Shown: positions 61,004 to 64,000 of the stretch, in pieces
How the letters are laid out: every line of letters begins with the position of its first letter
Numbering within the stretch: position 1 is the stretch's first letter
DNA from: Capnocytophaga granulosa ATCC 51502
GTDB taxonomy: Bacteria; Bacteroidota; Bacteroidia; Flavobacteriales; Flavobacteriaceae
Length of the DNA: 64,000 nucleotides
Direction: 5' to 3'
Assembly (NCBI RefSeq): GCF_000411115.1
Contig: NZ_KE150253.1
Span: 310,001-374,000, forward strand
Program-made: the position numbers and the translations under genes
The notes under the pieces: generated by a model
Database searches by the model: none
What the model was told of the DNA's origin: nothing
The model's input: the letters and a program-made list of their open reading frames with translations, nothing else

Positions 61004-63037
61004 ATGAAAAAAATCTATTTGTTAGCCTCGGTAGCCTTGGCGGCTGCTTGTGGTTCACACACGCAGAAGAAGAATGACCCCATAGAGCGGGGACTTGATC
61101 TCTCGGCTATGGATACCTCCGTACGCCCACAGGACGATTTCTATACCTTTGCCAATGGGGGCTGGATGAAAACCGCCCAGATTCCAGCAGACAAATCCTC
61201 TTGGGGGTCTTTCAATATGCTCCGCGAAAAAACTGATGAGGATTGCTTGGTACTCTTAGCACAACTGTTAAAAGAAACCTACCCCCAAGGCTCAGAAGGA
61301 CAAAAGATAAAAGACCTATATGAGTCCTTCCTTGATTGGGATAGGCGTAACCGTGAGGGACTCTCTCCCCTACAAGCGGAATTACAGTCTATAGACAAAA
61401 TAGCAAGCCTTGCCGACCTACAGCAATACTTGGAGAAGACCACTCCACTGGGGGGAAACCCAATCTGTGATTGGGGCATCTATGCCGATAAGAAGAATTC
61501 TCAGATGAATGCCGTCTATTTAGGAGCATTCACTTTAGGGATGGGACGTGATTACTATCAGAAAGAAAGCCAAAGTAACAACGAAGCCCTCGCTAAGTAC
61601 CAAGAATATATAGCTACACTCTTTTCCCTCTTGAAAGACGAGCAACCCCAAGAGAAAGCCAAGCAGTTAGTGGATTTTGAGCGTCGTGTGGCCAAGCTCA
61701 TGCTTACCAATGAGGAGAAACGCAACCCCAATAGCAGCTACAACCCCAAGACTTTGGCAGAGCTTAAGACTTTGGTCAAGAACCTTGACTTGCCTGCCTA
61801 TTTGCAACGCGTAGGAGTGCATACCGACAAGGTAATCATAGGGGAGATGCGCCTCTATGAGCAGTATGATCGCTTGGTAAGTACTGAGAACCTTCCTTTG
61901 CTCAAGGATTACCTCAAGATACAACTGCTCTCACAGAATACCCATGTGTTAGACCAGAATTTGGATGAGCTTGCTTTTGATTTCTTTAGCAAATATCTTC
62001 GCGGTCAGCAACAGCAGCGTCCTATGGACAAGCGTGCCTTAGGGGTGATCAACGGACTCTTGGGAGAGGCTTTCGGTAAGCTATATGTAGAAAAATATTT
62101 CCCAGCTAAGGCAAAAGAGGAGATGTTGGTACTCATCGACTACCTCAAGCGTAGTTTTGCCCAGCATATCAAAGACCTCTCTTGGATGTCTCAAGAGACT
62201 AAAGAAAAGGCCTTGGTAAAGCTCAGTAAGTTTGGTGTAAAGGTAGGCTATCCCGATAAGTGGCAGGACTACTCACGCCTTGTGATAAAACCAGCTTCCC
62301 AGGCGTCTTATTATGAGAATATCAGCCAAATACGTGCTTGGCGTTACCAAAAACAATTGGAAGAGGTCGGCCAAAAAGTGGATAAATCTCGCTGGAGAAT
62401 GACCCCTCAGACAGTCAATGCGTATTACAATCCGATGAATAATGAGATCGTATTCCCTGCGGCCATTCTCCAGCCTCCTTTCTTTAGTTTTGATGCCGAT
62501 CCTGCGGTGAACTTCGGGGGTATAGGGGCAGTAATTGGCCATGAGATGAGCCACGGCTTTGACGATAGCGGAGCAGAATACGATGGCGATGGCAACCTGA
62601 AAAACTGGTGGAGTGACAAGGATAAGGAGAACTTCAAGAAGGTAACCAAGGCCTTGGCTGCTCAGTTTGATAAGTATGAGCCTGTAAAAGGACACTTTGT
62701 CAATGGTACTTTCACCAGTGGAGAGAATATTGCTGACCTTGGAGGTGTCAATATCGCCTATGATGCCTTGCAGTTATACCTTAAGGAGCATGGGAAAGTA
62801 GGAAAAATCAGCGGATATACCCAAAACCAACGCTTTTTCCTCTCTTGGGCAACTGTATGGCGTTCTGTAGCCAAAGAAAAACACCTTATCAATCAGGTAA
62901 AAACTGACCCACACACACCTCAGTATATCCGTGCTTATGCACCACTGCTCAATATAGACGCTTGGTATAAAGCCTTTGACGTGAAAGAAGGAGACAAACT
63001 CTATAAGAAACCCGAAGAAAGAGTGAAAATATGGTAA
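61004..63037 (+). CDS. M13-family zinc metallopeptidase (PepO/neprilysin-like) lipoprotein
   Basis: A 677-residue peptidase of the neprilysin family, cleaving peptides on the cell surface or in the periplasm. Start at ATG 61004, because the frame start at 60983 falls before the promoter-proximal region; MKKIYLLASVALAAACGSHT is a lipoprotein signal (Cys 16). The N-terminal M13 domain begins DTSVRPQDDFYTFANGGWMK. Zinc motif VIGHEMSHGFDDSGAEYDGD (HExxH, about 512-516) with the third ligand Glu in ENIADLGGVNIAYDAL (about 570). C-terminal KPEERVKIW as in the family. Oral relatives use such enzymes in peptide nutrition. Confidence 0.94.
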   Translation: MKKIYLLASVALAAACGSHTQKKNDPIERGLDLSAMDTSVRPQDDFYTFANGGWMKTAQIPADKSSWGSFNMLREKTDEDCLVLLAQLLKETYPQGSEGQKIKDLYESFLDWDRRNREGLSPLQAELQSIDKIASLADLQQYLEKTTPLGGNPICDWGIYADKKNSQMNAVYLGAFTLGMGRDYYQKESQSNNEALAKYQEYIATLFSLLKDEQPQEKAKQLVDFERRVAKLMLTNEEKRNPNSSYNPKTLAELKTLVKNLDLPAYLQRVGVHTDKVIIGEMRLYEQYDRLVSTENLPLLKDYLKIQLLSQNTHVLDQNLDELAFDFFSKYLRGQQQQRPMDKRALGVINGLLGEAFGKLYVEKYFPAKAKEEMLVLIDYLKRSFAQHIKDLSWMSQETKEKALVKLSKFGVKVGYPDKWQDYSRLVIKPASQASYYENISQIRAWRYQKQLEEVGQKVDKSRWRMTPQTVNAYYNPMNNEIVFPAAILQPPFFSFDADPAVNFGGIGAVIGHEMSHGFDDSGAEYDGDGNLKNWWSDKDKENFKKVTKALAAQFDKYEPVKGHFVNGTFTSGENIADLGGVNIAYDALQLYLKEHGKVGKISGYTQNQRFFLSWATVWRSVAKEKHLINQVKTDPHTPQYIRAYAPLLNIDAWYKAFDVKEGDKLYKKPEERVKIW

Positions 63038-63166
63038 TAGTGACCAAGGACAAGTGACCAGTGACCAATAACAAATTGTGGAAAAAAAAATTATCACTTG
63101 TCACTTGTCACTTGTCACTTGTTTTTAATTTCGTACCTTTGTGTCCTAATTTAAAATTTTAATCAT
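63038..63166. promoter_or_regulatory. Spacer with CACTTGT tandem repeats and a promoter
   Basis: 63050-63075 GACAAGTGACCAGTGACCAA and 63093-63121, four tandem CACTTGT units, are mutually complementary and can form a hairpin that may end the M13 transcript. TACCTTTG (63134-63141) is the -7 box for the flavin reductase-like gene, 26 bases before its ATG. Confidence 0.55.
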
Positions 63167-63745
63167 ATGCAATCATTTTTACCCAACATGTTTTACTATG
63201 GGTTTCCTGTAGTATTACTCAGTACTGTGGATGCCAACGGAAAGGCCGACGTCACTCCTATTACTTGTACCTTTAACATAGGTACCAATGCTGTGATTGC
63301 CTTAGTGAAGCTCAACCAAGCCTATGATAATGTCATGGCAGTGCCCGAAGTGGTTTTCAACCTACCTACAGCCTCCATGTGGGAAAAGGTAGAGGCCATT
63401 GCTCCTTATACCGCCAAAGACCCCGTACCTTCACAGAAGGCTGCCAAATATACTCATACTGATGACAAGTTTGCCCTCGGAGGCTTCACCCCTCTTGCTT
63501 CCGTGAAGGTACGCCCTCCTCGTGTTGCCCAGTGTCCTATCCAGGCCGAAGCCAAAGTGGTCAATGTCAATGATCGCAACGGCTATGCCCTCATAGAACT
63601 GGAAATTGTACAAGTACATGCCGAGGATAACTTAGTCTTGGACGGCAATAAGATCAACCCACTCAACTGGGAACCGCTTATCTATAACTTCAAACACTAT
63701 TATGGCATAGGTGAACACAAAGGACTAAATTTCTCAATTAAGTAA
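63167..63745 (+). CDS. Flavin reductase-like (FMN-binding split-barrel) protein
   Basis: A 192-residue protein of the flavin reductase-like family: FYYGFPVVLLSTVDANGKAD then VTPITCTFNIGTN (about 10-45, the FMN phosphate-binding strands), AVPEVVFNLPTASMWEKVEA (about 66-86), and QCPIQAEAKVVNVNDRNGYA then LIELEIVQVHAEDN. These bind FMN and act as NAD(P)H:flavin or flavoprotein oxidoreductases; the substrate is not visible. Monocistronic, with the 18-bp inverted repeat at 63764-63809 after it. Confidence 0.85.
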   Translation: MQSFLPNMFYYGFPVVLLSTVDANGKADVTPITCTFNIGTNAVIALVKLNQAYDNVMAVPEVVFNLPTASMWEKVEAIAPYTAKDPVPSQKAAKYTHTDDKFALGGFTPLASVKVRPPRVAQCPIQAEAKVVNVNDRNGYALIELEIVQVHAEDNLVLDGNKINPLNWEPLIYNFKHYYGIGEHKGLNFSIK

Positions 63746-64000
63746 AGAAATGAAAAATGAAAAGTGAATAACGAATAGTGAGTGACACTTTTCACTATTC
63801 GTTATTCACTATTCCTATGCTGGTGCGAGCTTGCAGCTCGTACCAATATATTAAGGACTTAAGTTTCGCAAGCTCTGTAATCAACTGATTCTCAAAACAT
63901 CCCCCCTACCCCCCCCTCAAGGGGGGAGTTAGTAAGTAGTAGAGGTTCAATAAGTTATAGAAGGGAAATTTTCTAATTTAATAAACAAATTAGACCATTT
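63746..64000. repeat. Terminal repeat cluster after the flavin reductase-like gene
   Basis: A perfect 18-bp inverted repeat, GTGAATAACGAATAGTGA (63764-63781) and TCACTATTCGTTATTCAC (63792-63809), may terminate transcription. GGTGCGAGCTTGCAGCTCGT then ACCA (63822-63845) repeats the palindrome in the terminase coding region (59283-59303). GTTTCGCAAGCTCT recurs from about 39307. Then CCCCCCTACCCCCCCCTCAA then GGGGGGA (63902-63926). No gene is seen to the window end. Confidence 0.65.

Noticed and set aside
63093..63121. CRISPR array from CACTTGT repeats
   Set aside because: The units are 7 bases in direct tandem without spacers and there is no cas gene.

Overview
The window looks like chromosome of a Flavobacteriia-type Bacteroidota bacterium, most likely Capnocytophaga or a close relative. 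The evidence is an A+T-rich genome, many promoters of the Bacteroidota form TTTG-19-TAnnTTTG just upstream of genes, a SusC/SusD pair, many short lipoproteins with weak ribosome binding sites, and a fumarate/succinate-centred energy metabolism. The genus is inferred, not proven. No rRNA, CRISPR array or complete prophage is visible. One tRNA, an initiator tRNA-fMet, is present.

Layout. 0-7 kb: the start of msrA, a tandem pair of nearly identical lipoprotein genes, a SusC/SusD uptake pair and a 228-bp repeat element. 7-10 kb: aspartate ammonia-lyase and a CPA1 Na+/H+ antiporter. 10-19 kb: an accessory stretch with an orphan HipB-type repressor beside a decayed hipA, unknown lipoproteins, a lipoprotein/OMP/SIMPL-domain cluster, an AbiEi/AbiEii-like toxin-antitoxin pair and a DUF4303 protein. 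19-22.4 kb: an outer-membrane protein cotranscribed with a LytS/LytR two-component system. 22.4-30.2 kb: the most unusual part, an island of about 6 kb between two partial copies of a monooxygenase-porin locus. It holds tandem lipoproteins, IS1595-family remnants and a broken T6SS tssE-like fragment. 30-33 kb: a DNA glycosylase and a glycine-betaine-type ABC transporter. 33-39 kb: arginyl-tRNA synthetase with an unusual insertion of about 110 residues, two OMPs, an IS30 fragment, an inverted copy of the 228-bp repeat and a DUF192 protein. 39-49 kb: an RND/MMPL transporter, DUF502, mtnN, asnA, a frameshifted patatin, a KAS III plus methyltransferase pair, glmS and tRNA-fMet. 49-54.5 kb: a Dcu dicarboxylate transporter convergent with sdhCAB. 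55-64 kb: mfd, an orphan terminase whose coding sequence contains intergenic-type repeats, an M13 peptidase and a flavin reductase-like protein, with repeat-rich spacers between them.

How the genes fit together. AspA (aspartate to fumarate), Dcu (dicarboxylate exchange) and SdhCAB (fumarate/succinate interconversion) form a coherent anaerobic fumarate-respiration set, and AsnA draws on the same aspartate pool. The accessory regions look like conflict or surface-interaction loci assembled from duplications, IS debris and short polymorphic envelope proteins. Many bear scars: frameshifts in the patatin G-run and in the 12.1-12.5 kb gene, a hipA reduced to its two ends, and truncated genes at the island edges. 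Everything here was read by eye from the sequence. No database search was run, so family names rest on remembered motifs.
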